Shown here: piece after piece, positions 6,854-18,118 of the stretch | How positions within the stretch are numbered: the first letter of the stretch is position 1 | Layout: each line of letters starts with the position of its first letter | Assembly: GCF_022808175.1 (NCBI RefSeq) | Contig: NZ_JALGBX010000003.1 | Coordinates: 62,001 to 126,000, forward strand | Length of the DNA: 64,000 nucleotides | Direction: 5' to 3' | Source of the DNA: Streptomyces sp. AP-93 | Lineage (GTDB): Bacteria; Actinomycetota; Actinomycetes; Streptomycetales; Streptomycetaceae | Notes under the pieces: generated by a model | The model's database searches: none | Seen by the model: the letters and a program-made list of their open reading frames with translations, nothing else | Told to the model about the DNA's origin: nothing | Translations under genes and position numbers: made by a program

Positions 6854-9574
6854 ATGACCATGCTCACCCCTCGTACCCCCACGAAGCTCGCACCCCCGGG
6901 CCGGGCCCGCCGCGAACGCAAGACCGCCGAGCTGGAGGCCCGTACCCGGGTCGTCGGCGAGCGGCTCGCCGGGATCAGCGCCCGCCCGGGCGTCCGGGTC
7001 CTCCAGGAGGTGGACGCTTCCCTGGGCGGGCTCACCCACGCCGAGGCCGCGCTGCGCCTGGAGCGCCACGGCTCCAACGTCATCGCCCAGGAACGCGCCC
7101 CGCGCTGGTACGTCCAGCTGGCGAAGGCGTACGCGAACCCCTTCATCGCCGTCCTGGTCTTCCTGGCCGCCGTCATGTACTGGCAGGAGCCCGGCGACCC
7201 GGGCGCCGTCATCCTCTCGGTGATGGTCGGGATCAGCGGCCTGCTGCGCTTCTGGCAGGAGTACCGCTCGGGCCGCGCGGCCGACGCCCTCAAGCAGCTC
7301 GTCACCACCACCTGCGCGGTGCAGCGCCGGGCCGGCAGCGGCGCGGCCCCCACCACCTTCGAGGTCCCGATGGACCGGGTGGTCCCCGGTGACGTGGTCA
7401 AGCTGGCCGCCGGCGACCTGATCCCGGCCGACCTGCGGCTGATCACCGCCAAGGACCTGATGGTCAGCCAGGCCGCCCTGTCCGGGGAGTCCCTGCCGGT
7501 CGCCAAGGCCGACACCCGCACGGACGACCTCGGCCAGAGCGGGACCACCGACCCCGTCGAGGCCGACAACCTCTGCCTGATGGGGACTTCGGTGACCTCC
7601 GGCACCGCCACCGGACTCGTCGTCGCCACGGGCTCCGACACCTACTTCGGCTCGATGGCCGGCTCCCTGGTCGGCGAACGCCCGGAGACCAACTTCGACA
7701 CCGGGGTGCGCAAGGTCAGCTTCCTGCTGATCCGCTTCATGCTGGTGATGGTCCCCGTCGTCTTCATGATCAACGGCTTCACCAAGGGCGACTGGGAGGC
7801 CGCCTTCCTCCTCGGCATCGCCGTGGCGGTCGGCCTGACCCCCGAGATGCTGCCGATGGTCGTCTCCGCCAACCTGGCGCGCGGCGCGGTGGCCATGTCC
7901 AAGCGCAAGGTGGTCGTCAAGCGGCTCAACGCCATCCAGAACCTGGGTGCGATGGACGTGCTCTGCACGGACAAGACCGGCACCCTCACCGAGGACCGGA
8001 TCGTCCTGGACCGCTACCTCGACGTGCACGGCGACGAGGACAACGAGGTCCTGGAGTACGGCTACCTCAACGCACACTTCCAGACGGGCCTGAAGAACCT
8101 GATGGACCAGGCGGTCATCGACCGCGTGGGCGAGGCCGAGGAGGTTGTCGTCGATGCCCGTTTCTCGATGGTCGACGAGATCCCCTTCGACTTCGCCCGG
8201 CGCCGGATGTCCGTGGTCCTGAACCGCAACAGCATCGTGGGCGGCTCCGGCCGGCCCGAGCACGTCATGATCACCAAGGGCGCCGTCGAGGAAGTCCTCG
8301 CCCTGTGCACCCACATGACGGACCGCGGGCAGCAGGTCGAACTGACCGAACAGCTCCGGTGGCACGTCACCCGCATCGCCGAGGACAACAACCGTCAGGG
8401 CCTGCGCGTCCTCGCCGTCGCGACCCGCACGATGGACGCGCCGCGCGACACCTATGCGGTGGCGGACGAGGAGCAGCTGACCCTGGTCGGCTTCCTCGCC
8501 TTCCTCGACCCGCCGAAGGCCGACGCCGCCCGCGCCCTGCAGGGCCTGGCCGACAAGGGCGTCGCGGTCAAGGTCGTGACCGGCGACAACGAGCTCGTCG
8601 CCGCCCGGGTCTGCGCCGATGTCGGCCTCACGGTCGGCCACGTGGTGGGCGGCACCGAGATCGACGCCCTCGACGACACCGGACTGCGCGAGCTGGCCGC
8701 CCGTACGACGGTCTTCGCCAAGGTCAACCCGGTCCAGAAGGCCCGGATCGTCCGGGCCCTGCAGGCCGACGGCCACACGGTCGGCTTCCTCGGGGACGGC
8801 ATCAACGACGCGGCCGCGCTGCGCGACGCGGACGTCGGCATCTCGGTGGACACCGCCGTGGACATCGCCAAGGAGTCCGCCGACATCATCCTGCTGGAGA
8901 AGGACCTGACCGTCCTGGAGCAGGGCGTGATCCAGGGCCGGACCACCTTCGGCAACACGATCAAGTACATCAAGATGACGGCCAGTTCCAACTTCGGCAA
9001 CGTCTTCTCGGTGCTGGTGGCGAGCGCCTTCATCCCCTTCCAGCCGATGCTGGCGATCATGCTGCTGGTCCAGAACCTGGTCTACGACATCGCCCAGCTG
9101 GCCACCCCGTGGGACCGGATGGACGAGGAGTACCTCCGCAAGCCCCGCAACTGGGACGCCAAGGGCATCGGCCGCTTCATGGTCTGCATCGGCCCGATCA
9201 GCTCGATCTTCGACATCGCGATGTTCGTCATCATGTGGAACGTGTTCGCCGCCAACAGCATCGAGCACCAGGCGCTCTTCCAGTCCGGCTGGTTCATCGA
9301 GGGCCTGCTCTCGCAGACCCTGGTCGTCCACATGATCCGTACCCGCAAGATCCCCTTCATCCAGTCGCGGGCGTCCTGGCCGGTGATGGTGATGACCGTC
9401 CTCGCGGTGCTGACCGGGCTCTTCCTGCCCTTCTCGCCGCTGGCCTCCTCGCTGGGCTTCGTACCCCTGCCGGCGAGCTACTTCCCCTGGCTGATCGGCG
9501 TCCTGCTGGCGTACTGCACGCTCACGCAGCTGCTGAAGACCGTGTACATCCGCAAGTTCGGCACCTGGCTCTGA
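6854..9574 (+). CDS. mgtA: magnesium-translocating P-type ATPase
   Basis: P3B-type ATPase, 906 residues, importing Mg2+ across the membrane. The phosphorylation motif DKTGTLT has its Asp at about residue 373; TGES-like LSGESLPV, and the hinge GDGINDAAALRDADVGISVD are also present. Membrane segments flank these in the usual MgtA order (IAVAVGLTPEMLPMVVSANL is the P3B signature). The ATG at 6854 follows GGAGGGAGG; an upstream in-frame ATG has no ribosome site. mgtC follows after 31 bases. Likely induced at low Mg2+ through the leader upstream. Confidence 0.95.
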   Translation: MTMLTPRTPTKLAPPGRARRERKTAELEARTRVVGERLAGISARPGVRVLQEVDASLGGLTHAEAALRLERHGSNVIAQERAPRWYVQLAKAYANPFIAVLVFLAAVMYWQEPGDPGAVILSVMVGISGLLRFWQEYRSGRAADALKQLVTTTCAVQRRAGSGAAPTTFEVPMDRVVPGDVVKLAAGDLIPADLRLITAKDLMVSQAALSGESLPVAKADTRTDDLGQSGTTDPVEADNLCLMGTSVTSGTATGLVVATGSDTYFGSMAGSLVGERPETNFDTGVRKVSFLLIRFMLVMVPVVFMINGFTKGDWEAAFLLGIAVAVGLTPEMLPMVVSANLARGAVAMSKRKVVVKRLNAIQNLGAMDVLCTDKTGTLTEDRIVLDRYLDVHGDEDNEVLEYGYLNAHFQTGLKNLMDQAVIDRVGEAEEVVVDARFSMVDEIPFDFARRRMSVVLNRNSIVGGSGRPEHVMITKGAVEEVLALCTHMTDRGQQVELTEQLRWHVTRIAEDNNRQGLRVLAVATRTMDAPRDTYAVADEEQLTLVGFLAFLDPPKADAARALQGLADKGVAVKVVTGDNELVAARVCADVGLTVGHVVGGTEIDALDDTGLRELAARTTVFAKVNPVQKARIVRALQADGHTVGFLGDGINDAAALRDADVGISVDTAVDIAKESADIILLEKDLTVLEQGVIQGRTTFGNTIKYIKMTASSNFGNVFSVLVASAFIPFQPMLAIMLLVQNLVYDIAQLATPWDRMDEEYLRKPRNWDAKGIGRFMVCIGPISSIFDIAMFVIMWNVFAANSIEHQALFQSGWFIEGLLSQTLVVHMIRTRKIPFIQSRASWPVMVMTVLAVLTGLFLPFSPLASSLGFVPLPASYFPWLIGVLLAYCTLTQLLKTVYIRKFGTWL

Positions 9575-9605
9575 GAGCCCCCGCACGAAGGAAAGGAGAG
9601 GGCCG

Positions 9606-10424
9606 ATGATGCCCACCGAATGGGAGATGGCCGGGCACCTGGTCGCGGCGCTCGGATTCGGGGCGGCGATCGGCCTGGAACGGCAGTGGCGGGCCAGGAT
9701 GGCGGGCCTGCGGACCAACGCCCTGGTGGCGGGCGGGGCCGCGCTGTTCGTACTGCTCTCGCAGTACGGGTTCATGAGCGAGGTCTCGGAGGTCCAGTAC
9801 GACGGCTCGCGGGTCGCCGCCCAGATCGTCTCGGGGATCGGCTTCCTGGGCGCCGGCGTGATCATGCGCGACGGGCTGAGCGTCCGGGGCCTGAACACGG
9901 CCGCCACCCTGTGGTGTTCGGCGGCGGTGGGCTGCCTCGCGGGCACCGGGATGTTCGTCCTGGCGGCCTGCGGCACGGTGGGCGTGGTGGGGGCGAACCT
10001 GCTGCTGCGCCCGCTGGGCCGGCGGATGGACCGCGAGCCGGGGGGCGGGGCCGAGGTGGCCACCGACTTCCATTTCGAGGCCGTCTGCCTGGAGGCGGAG
10101 GAGGCCCACATCCGCCACCGGCTGGTCGACGCGCTGGGCCGGCCGGGCTACCAGCTGCGCTCGATCCGCAGCCAGGACGGCCCGGAGGCCGGCCTGGTGA
10201 CGGTGTCCGCGCTGCTGACCGCCGAGGGGGAAGGGGGCCGGATGCTCGAGGAAGCCGTCAGCAACCTCTCTCTCGACCCACCCCCAGCCTTCGGCCGGGG
10301 GGACCCCCGGTCTCGGCGGTCAGCTGGTCGGTCGTGCCCGACCCGTCCGCTGCGTGAGCGGCCGCGCTACTTGAGCGTGGCGGAGGTCAGGCCCGCCTGG
10401 ATCTGCCGCTGGAAGGACAGGTAG
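9606..10424 (+). CDS. mgtC: MgtC-family membrane protein, C-terminus frameshifted
   Basis: MgtC/SapB family, about 272 residues as read, with an N-terminal set of four to five membrane helices (IGLERQWR, GIGFLGAGVIMRDG, LNTAATLWCSAAVG) and a soluble C-terminal domain. MgtC supports growth in low Mg2+ and partners MgtA; the two genes form an operon (31-base gap, AAGGAGAG ribosome site). Odd point: after residue 224 the frame runs through a 29-bp palindromic repeat and continues in a foreign Arg/Pro-rich tail that overlaps ngcG by 58 bases. The normal ending (VSAVSWSVVPDPSAA, stop at 10357) is found in another frame. Either an insertion mutation or a sequence error. Confidence 0.85.
   Translation: MMPTEWEMAGHLVAALGFGAAIGLERQWRARMAGLRTNALVAGGAALFVLLSQYGFMSEVSEVQYDGSRVAAQIVSGIGFLGAGVIMRDGLSVRGLNTAATLWCSAAVGCLAGTGMFVLAACGTVGVVGANLLLRPLGRRMDREPGGGAEVATDFHFEAVCLEAEEAHIRHRLVDALGRPGYQLRSIRSQDGPEAGLVTVSALLTAEGEGGRMLEEAVSNLSLDPPPAFGRGDPRSRRSAGRSCPTRPLRERPRYLSVAEVRPAWICRWKDR
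10280..10308. repeat. 29-bp palindromic repeat inside mgtC
   Basis: ACCCCCAGCC-TTC-GGCCGGGGGG followed by ACCCCC. It resembles the short GC-rich palindromes (CCCCCAGCC ... GGCCGGGGG) that are scattered through many Streptomyces genomes. Removing exactly these 29 bases restores the expected MgtC C-terminal frame (LDP-VSAVSW), which suggests that the element was acquired within the gene. Confidence 0.6.
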
Positions 10425-11293
10425 ACCACCAGCATCGGGATCATCGCGATGGTCACGCCGGCGAACAGCACCGGCAGGTCCGTCTCGTAGCCCATCTGGT
10501 ACTGCAGCTGGATCAGGCCCTGGGTGAGCATGTAGCGCTCGGGGTCCGATCCGGTCTGCGGCTGCATCAGGACGGAGGGCAGGATGTACTGGTTCCACTG
10601 CCCCAGGATGTTGAAAATCCCGACGCTGATCAGGCCGGGCTTGGCCATCGGGAGCATCACCTGGAAGAAGATCCGGGTGTGCGAGGCCCCGTCGATCACC
10701 GCCGCCTCGTGCACGGCCGTCGGCAGCGTCCGGAAGAACGAGTGCATGAAGAAGACGGTGAACGGCATCGAGTACGCCACGTACACCAGGATCAGACCCT
10801 GGTAGGAGTTGAGCATGTCCAGCCGCTTCACCATGAAGAACAGCGGGACGAGCGCCAGGAAGACCGGGAACATGGCCCCGCTGACGAAGAAGTAGTAGAT
10901 CGGCCGGTTGCCCGTGAAGGGGTAGCGGGCCAGGACGTACGCGGCCATCGAGCCGAGCAGCATCGTCATCGGGACCGAGAACACCATCACGATCAGCGTG
11001 TTGGCGAAGTAGTCCCCGATGCCCTTGTTCCAGGCGCGCCCGAAGGCGTCGAACTCCCAGTGGGACGGCCAGCTCAGGGCCGAGCTGCCGATCTGCACGT
11101 CGGTCTTGAAGGAGCCGAGCACGAGCCAGATCAGTGGCAGGACGATCAGTATCCCCCACACGGCGAGGAAGCCGTGCGAGAAGACGTTGAGGACCATGCC
11201 GTCGGAACCGCTCTTGCTCCCGCGGGGCTGCCCGGTGGCGGCGGAGCGCTTCTCGGCAGCCGCCTCGCCCGGTGCTTTGATCACAGTGGTCAT
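10367..11293 (-). CDS. ngcG: ABC sugar transporter permease, NgcG type
   Basis: CUT1/MalG-type inner-membrane permease of 308 residues with six membrane segments and the cytoplasmic EAA loop (EAAVIDGASHTRIFFQVMLPMAKPGL) that contacts the shared ATPase (MsiK in streptomycetes, encoded elsewhere). Third gene of ngcEFG; starts 12 bases after the ngcF stop. By homology and locus position (S. coelicolor SCO6005-6007) the system imports N-acetylglucosamine and N,N'-diacetylchitobiose from chitin breakdown. The 3' end overlaps the abnormal mgtC tail, which is another hint that the tail is not native. Confidence 0.88.
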   Translation of the reverse strand: MTTVIKAPGEAAAEKRSAATGQPRGSKSGSDGMVLNVFSHGFLAVWGILIVLPLIWLVLGSFKTDVQIGSSALSWPSHWEFDAFGRAWNKGIGDYFANTLIVMVFSVPMTMLLGSMAAYVLARYPFTGNRPIYYFFVSGAMFPVFLALVPLFFMVKRLDMLNSYQGLILVYVAYSMPFTVFFMHSFFRTLPTAVHEAAVIDGASHTRIFFQVMLPMAKPGLISVGIFNILGQWNQYILPSVLMQPQTGSDPERYMLTQGLIQLQYQMGYETDLPVLFAGVTIAMIPMLVVYLSFQRQIQAGLTSATLK

Positions 11294-11305
11294 CGTGGTC
11301 TCCCG

Positions 11306-12250
11306 CTAGAACTCGACGTGCTCGCGGCGAGTGGCCCGCAGCGTGATGGCGGAGAGGATCAGGGTGAGGACGAGCATCACGACCCCCATGGCGCAGGCGT
11401 AGCCCGCATTGCCGAAGTAGAGGAAGTTACGCATCAGCACCGTCGCCATGACCTCGCTGTGGTGGTCCGGTCCGCCGCCGAACTGGCCCGAGGTCATGGT
11501 CGACACGAGGACGAACATGTCCATCGCGGCGATGCCCAGATAGACCGCGGAGGTCTGCACAGAATCCCACAGCAGGGGCAGCGTGACCTTGAAGAAGGTC
11601 TGGGCGCGCCCCGCGCCGTCGAGCAGTGCGGCTTCGTAGATGTCCTTGGGTACCGACTGCATGGCGGCCGAGAACAGGACGAGGTAGAAGCCGACCCCGT
11701 GCCAGACGACGACGAGCAGCAGGCACCACAGGACGAAGTTGGGCTCGTTCAGCCATTCGATGGGGTGGGACGGGTCGACCAGGCCCAGTTTGACGAGGAA
11801 TCCATTCAGCAGGCCTCCCTGGTCACTGCGGTACACGGCTCCGAAGAGCACCGCGAGGATGGCGAGGGAGAGCACCTGCGGAAAGAAGTAGATCACTTTG
11901 TAGAGGGCGGAGCCCGCCACTCCCTGGACGCCGCCGGCTCCGCTGCGCCCGCCGGCGTTCAGCATGAAGGCGAAGAACAGGGCGATGAGGATGGTGATCG
12001 CCGGGACGAACACCAGGAGCAGCAGATTGTTCAGCAGCGCGCCGCCGAAGACCTCGTCCTTCAGCAAGGCCGAGTAGTTGTCCAGCCCGACGAAGTCGAA
12101 AGTCGGTGACTGACCCGTCCAGTTGGTGAAGGAGTAGCCGAACGTCTGAATGTACGGCCAGATGACAAAGGTCAGGTACAGCGCAAGGGGCAGGATGAGG
12201 AAGCCGGCGATGAAGCCGCCCCGCCCCTTGCTGTTCGCTACATGGCTCAT
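11306..12250 (-). CDS. ngcF: ABC sugar transporter permease, NgcF type
   Basis: CUT1/MalF-type permease, 314 residues, six membrane segments. The EAA loop is EAALLDGAGRAQTFFKVTLPLLWDSV. It pairs with NgcG to form the membrane channel. It begins 43 bases after the ngcE stop, and no ATPase gene is present in the operon, as expected for the MsiK-energised CUT1 systems of Streptomyces. Confidence 0.88.
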   Translation of the reverse strand: MSHVANSKGRGGFIAGFLILPLALYLTFVIWPYIQTFGYSFTNWTGQSPTFDFVGLDNYSALLKDEVFGGALLNNLLLLVFVPAITILIALFFAFMLNAGGRSGAGGVQGVAGSALYKVIYFFPQVLSLAILAVLFGAVYRSDQGGLLNGFLVKLGLVDPSHPIEWLNEPNFVLWCLLLVVVWHGVGFYLVLFSAAMQSVPKDIYEAALLDGAGRAQTFFKVTLPLLWDSVQTSAVYLGIAAMDMFVLVSTMTSGQFGGGPDHHSEVMATVLMRNFLYFGNAGYACAMGVVMLVLTLILSAITLRATRREHVEF

Positions 12251-12293
12251 GGTGTCCGTCCCTGGTGTTTCCGGGTGCCCGGTGGACGCGGTG

Positions 12294-13745
12294 TCAGCTG
12301 CGCTTGTTGTTCTTGGCGTTCGGGTCCTGGGTCGCCTTGTTTACCGCAGCCTGGGCCCGCTTGATCCATTCCTTGGGCTGGATCCGCTTGGCCATCAGCT
12401 CATTGGACGCGTTCTGGATCTCGGTGTCCATCGCGCTGTACCAGTCGGCGTAGCGGTAGTTGAACGTGTTGTCCCCGGCCGACTTGAGGGCGGCGACGGC
12501 CGACTGGGTACCCGGGCGGAGCTTGACCCCCGCGTCCACGCCGTCCTTGAGGACGGTGAGGGAGTTGGCCTGCTGGGCGAAGAGGGTCGACCACTCGCGG
12601 GACAGCATCGAGCGGAGGAACTCCAGGCCACCGGCCTTGTTGGCGGCCTTCTCCGGGACGATGAAGGGCTCGCCGGCGCCGGCGCGGATGGCCTCGAAGG
12701 GCAGCTTGGAGCCGGCCAGCACCGGCATCGGCAGGAACTGCATGTCGAAGTCTTCCGGGGTCTGCTTGAGCTGCTCGTTCTCCAGCCAGGAGCCGGAGGT
12801 GATGAAGGCGGCCTTGTACTGGTTCCACTGGGTCTGGGACTCGGTGTGGGTCAGGCCGTTGGTGCCCGGCATCAGCAGGTCCTTCTCGACCAGCTCGTAG
12901 ACCGCCTCGACGGCCTCCAGCGCGACCGGGTTGTCCGCGAAGGCGTTCGGCTCCAGGTTGTCGATCGCCTTCATGGCATCAAGGCCGCCCTTCTTGGCGA
13001 TCAGGTCCATGATGGCGACGTTGATGTAGTACGGGTGCTTGCCCTGGTGTGCCAGGCCGCCGATGCCGGCCGCCTTCGCCTTCTGGCAGATGTCCATGAA
13101 CTCGGGCCAGGTCTTCGGCGCGGTCCAGCCCTTCTCCTTGAAGAGCTTGCCCGAGTACCACAGGCCCCAGACGGTGTAGACGTACTGCAGCGCGACGAAC
13201 TTGCCGCCGACCATGCCGGCTTCGATGGCCGCGGGGATCAGGGTGTCCCGGACCTTCTTGCTCGGGTCGTCGAGCGACGGGGCGTCGAGCACCACGGTGA
13301 GGTCGGCGAGCTGGTTGCCCTTCACGAGCACGTCCAGCTTGATCTGCTGGGCGCCGGAGTCGTCGACGACGTCCGGCGGGTTGCCGCCGTTGAAGCGGGG
13401 CTGCAGCTTGGAGGTGATCTCCTGGGTGGCGAGGTGCGAGGAAGTGGTGCCCCACTTCTTGTCGAACGCCGCTTCCCAGGCCTTGGCGTAGTCGTCGCCG
13501 TAGCCGCCCTTGAAGACGACCACGTCGAGCTTGCCGCCCTTCGCGACGCCGAACGGGTTCTCCTTGGTGACGGCCACCTTGGACTCGTTGCCCTTGGCCG
13601 TCTCTTCGGAGCCGGAGGCGCACGCGGACAGGAAGCCCATCGTCGGTACGGCGATCAGTCCGAGTGCCGCGGAGCGCTTGATCAGGTCCCGGCGGCCGAA
13701 GCCCTCACCGTTGCTGTTCTCGCCGTGGGCGGAGGTGGATCCCAT
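12294..13745 (-). CDS. ngcE: N-acetylglucosamine/chitobiose-binding lipoprotein
   Basis: Extracellular solute-binding protein family 1, 483 residues. The N-terminus holds a twin-arginine motif (GRRDLIKRSAALGL) and a lipobox (FLSAC), so it is probably a Tat-exported lipoprotein. The ATG at 13745 is preceded by GAGGA at good spacing. The sequence (ENPFGVAKGGKLDVVVFKGGYGDDYAK, NGGNPPDVVDDSGAQQI) matches NgcE as I know it. First gene of the operon; a DasR-like site lies about 140 bases upstream. Confidence 0.9.
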   Translation of the reverse strand: MGSTSAHGENSNGEGFGRRDLIKRSAALGLIAVPTMGFLSACASGSEETAKGNESKVAVTKENPFGVAKGGKLDVVVFKGGYGDDYAKAWEAAFDKKWGTTSSHLATQEITSKLQPRFNGGNPPDVVDDSGAQQIKLDVLVKGNQLADLTVVLDAPSLDDPSKKVRDTLIPAAIEAGMVGGKFVALQYVYTVWGLWYSGKLFKEKGWTAPKTWPEFMDICQKAKAAGIGGLAHQGKHPYYINVAIMDLIAKKGGLDAMKAIDNLEPNAFADNPVALEAVEAVYELVEKDLLMPGTNGLTHTESQTQWNQYKAAFITSGSWLENEQLKQTPEDFDMQFLPMPVLAGSKLPFEAIRAGAGEPFIVPEKAANKAGGLEFLRSMLSREWSTLFAQQANSLTVLKDGVDAGVKLRPGTQSAVAALKSAGDNTFNYRYADWYSAMDTEIQNASNELMAKRIQPKEWIKRAQAAVNKATQDPNAKNNKRS

Positions 13746-13879
13746 GCTCAAGTCCTCGCCTTCGTCAGGAGTGTGAAGGAGGAAGGAAAGTGCGACTGCT
13801 GCCGCCCAGCGGACATCACCGCAGGTCCCCGCCGTCCCCCCGTCCGAGGCCGCTCGTTTCGCGGTGACCCGGACGGGCA

Positions 13880-13895
13880 CAGGTATAGTCCACTT
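13880..13895 (-). promoter_or_regulatory. DasR-responsive-element-like site
   Basis: Read on the minus strand, AAGTGGACTATACCTG is close to the dre pattern for the GlcNAc regulator DasR (AGTGGTCTAGACCACT), with about three mismatches in the core 13 bases. DasR controls chitin and GlcNAc uptake genes in Streptomyces, which fits the gene downstream. Confidence 0.45.
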
Positions 13896-13999
13896 CCGCT
13901 CCTGTGAGCAAGATCATGTACCGGTATGGGCCCCTACTTTTCCGAGTTGAGACCTCACCGTCACCTGAGCCGGACCGTCGGAGCCGCCCGCAGAAACGG

Positions 14000-14034
14000 A
14001 AGGGCCGTACCCCCTTAACGGAGGTACGGCCCTT
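14000..14034 (-). terminator. terminator of acnA
   Basis: A 12-bp perfect stem (AAGGGCCGTACC/GGTACGGCCCTT) with an 11-nt loop starts 17 bases after the aconitase stop. Confidence 0.8.
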
Positions 14035-14050
14035 TGGTGCCGGTATGTGC

Positions 14051-16855
<2,805 letters not shown>

Positions 16856-16898
16856 GTAACCCTTACCAGCGGGGCGGCTGCGGCACGTCCGGGGCAGA

Positions 16899-16916
16899 TA
16901 TCTCGATGTCGAGATA
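16899..16916. promoter_or_regulatory. 8-2-8 perfect palindrome between acnA and lacI-type gene
   Basis: TATCTCGA-TG-TCGAGATA, perfect arms. It lies just after the LacI-family gene and 134 bases upstream of acnA. It looks like an operator for a dimeric regulator rather than a terminator (short, no loop). The binding protein is unknown. Confidence 0.5.
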
Positions 16917-16919
16917 ACT

Positions 16920-18026
16920 CTAGTACATGCCAGGGGGGCGGGACGAGGCACGCACCCTCAGCCCCGCCGGTACCGTCAGCCGCCCAGTGGATTCCGCATG
17001 TCCGGATTCGATGAGCTTGACCAGGGACGAAACCGCCGTTTCGGCGATCCGCTCCGGATCGAAGGTGACGGTGGTCACGGCGGGTTCGTTCTCGGCGTAC
17101 GCCGGGTCCTCGCTGGCGCAGACCAGCAGCAGGCCCTTCTCCCCCTTCTCCACCCGTCCTGTGCCCGCTGCGGCGCCGGGTATGCCGATGCCGTGGCGCG
17201 CGGCGGCGGCCAGCACCTGTCGGCCCCCCGGGTCGTACACGCAGTAGACGGCGTCGGGCCGGTCCCGCCGGTCCGCCCGGTCCGGCCCCGCGAAGGCGGA
17301 GTCGAAGGCGTGCCCGGCGTCGTCATTGGGGTCGAAGGGGATGACGAGCGGGGCCCGGCGCCGCTCGGCGCACCAGTGTTCATAGGCTGAGGTGACGGCC
17401 CCGGTGTAGAACTCCCGGCCGTAGCCCGCGTGCAGCGCGATCCGCCGGGCCCCGGAAGCCGCCAGGTGGTCCAGTACCTCGCGGGTGGTGGCGGTGTGGT
17501 CGTTGTCCACCCATACGTCGCCCGGCCTCGGATCGGCCGGAGGCCCGTCGAAGACCACCGGCACCCCCCGCGCCCGCAGGGCGCGCAGCACCGGGTCGTC
17601 GGCCGGACTGTCGAGCAGCAGCATCCCGTCCACCGCCAGCGTGTGCCACAGCGGCTCGGCGCCGCGGTCGGCCGGCAGCGTGGTCAGGGCGTAGCCGTGG
17701 GCGTGCGCCGCCGAGGTGGCGGCGATGAGCAGCCGGGCGTAGTAGGCGATCCGGGCGAAGTCCCAGGCGAAGCCCGCGTACGTGGTCACCGCGATGCCCA
17801 GGCTGCGGTTGTGCGGGCCGCGCCGGGCTCCGTAACCGAGGGCCCCGGCCACCTCGCGCACCCGGCGGCGGGTGGACTCGCCGAGGCGGCCGGTGCCGTT
17901 GAGCGCGTGCGAGACGGTCGCGGTGGAGACCTCGGCGGCGCGGGCGATGTCGGCGAGGGTCGGGCCGGGCACCGGCGCGGGCGGCGGCATCGGGACGGGG
18001 CCGGAGGCGTGAAGGGGGGCGGGCAC
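16920..18026 (-). CDS. LacI-family transcriptional regulator
   Basis: N-terminal LacI HTH (PTLADIARAAEVSTATVSHALNGTGRLGESTRRRVREVAGALGYG) followed by a periplasmic-binding-protein-like ligand domain; about 368 residues. No start has a clear ribosome site: GTG 18026 and ATG 17990 are both possible, and both leave the HTH intact. The gene is divergent from the exported amidohydrolase (18119) and could regulate it. Ligand unknown; sugar or nucleoside by family. Confidence 0.85.
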   Translation of the reverse strand: MPAPLHASGPVPMPPPAPVPGPTLADIARAAEVSTATVSHALNGTGRLGESTRRRVREVAGALGYGARRGPHNRSLGIAVTTYAGFAWDFARIAYYARLLIAATSAAHAHGYALTTLPADRGAEPLWHTLAVDGMLLLDSPADDPVLRALRARGVPVVFDGPPADPRPGDVWVDNDHTATTREVLDHLAASGARRIALHAGYGREFYTGAVTSAYEHWCAERRRAPLVIPFDPNDDAGHAFDSAFAGPDRADRRDRPDAVYCVYDPGGRQVLAAAARHGIGIPGAAAGTGRVEKGEKGLLLVCASEDPAYAENEPAVTTVTFDPERIAETAVSSLVKLIESGHAESTGRLTVPAGLRVRASSRPPGMY

Positions 18027-18118
18027 GGCGCCATCGTACGGATTTCGTCGCCGGAGGCGGCTTCTGGTTAAGCCCTTAATCAAACAGCGTCCTGGTCACA
18101 CCAACGTTTGGAGTGTGC

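Larger units (their letters stand above)
13746..14050 (-). promoter_or_regulatory. ngcE upstream region
   Basis: About 300 bases between ngcE and the acnA terminator without a gene. It holds the likely ngcE promoter and a DasR-like palindrome (13880-13895), then the aconitase terminator. Confidence 0.5.

Noticed and set aside
6794..10111. A 1105-codon open frame antisense to mgtA and mgtC
   Set aside because: Runs through the complement of well-identified P-type ATPase and MgtC genes; no domain is visible.
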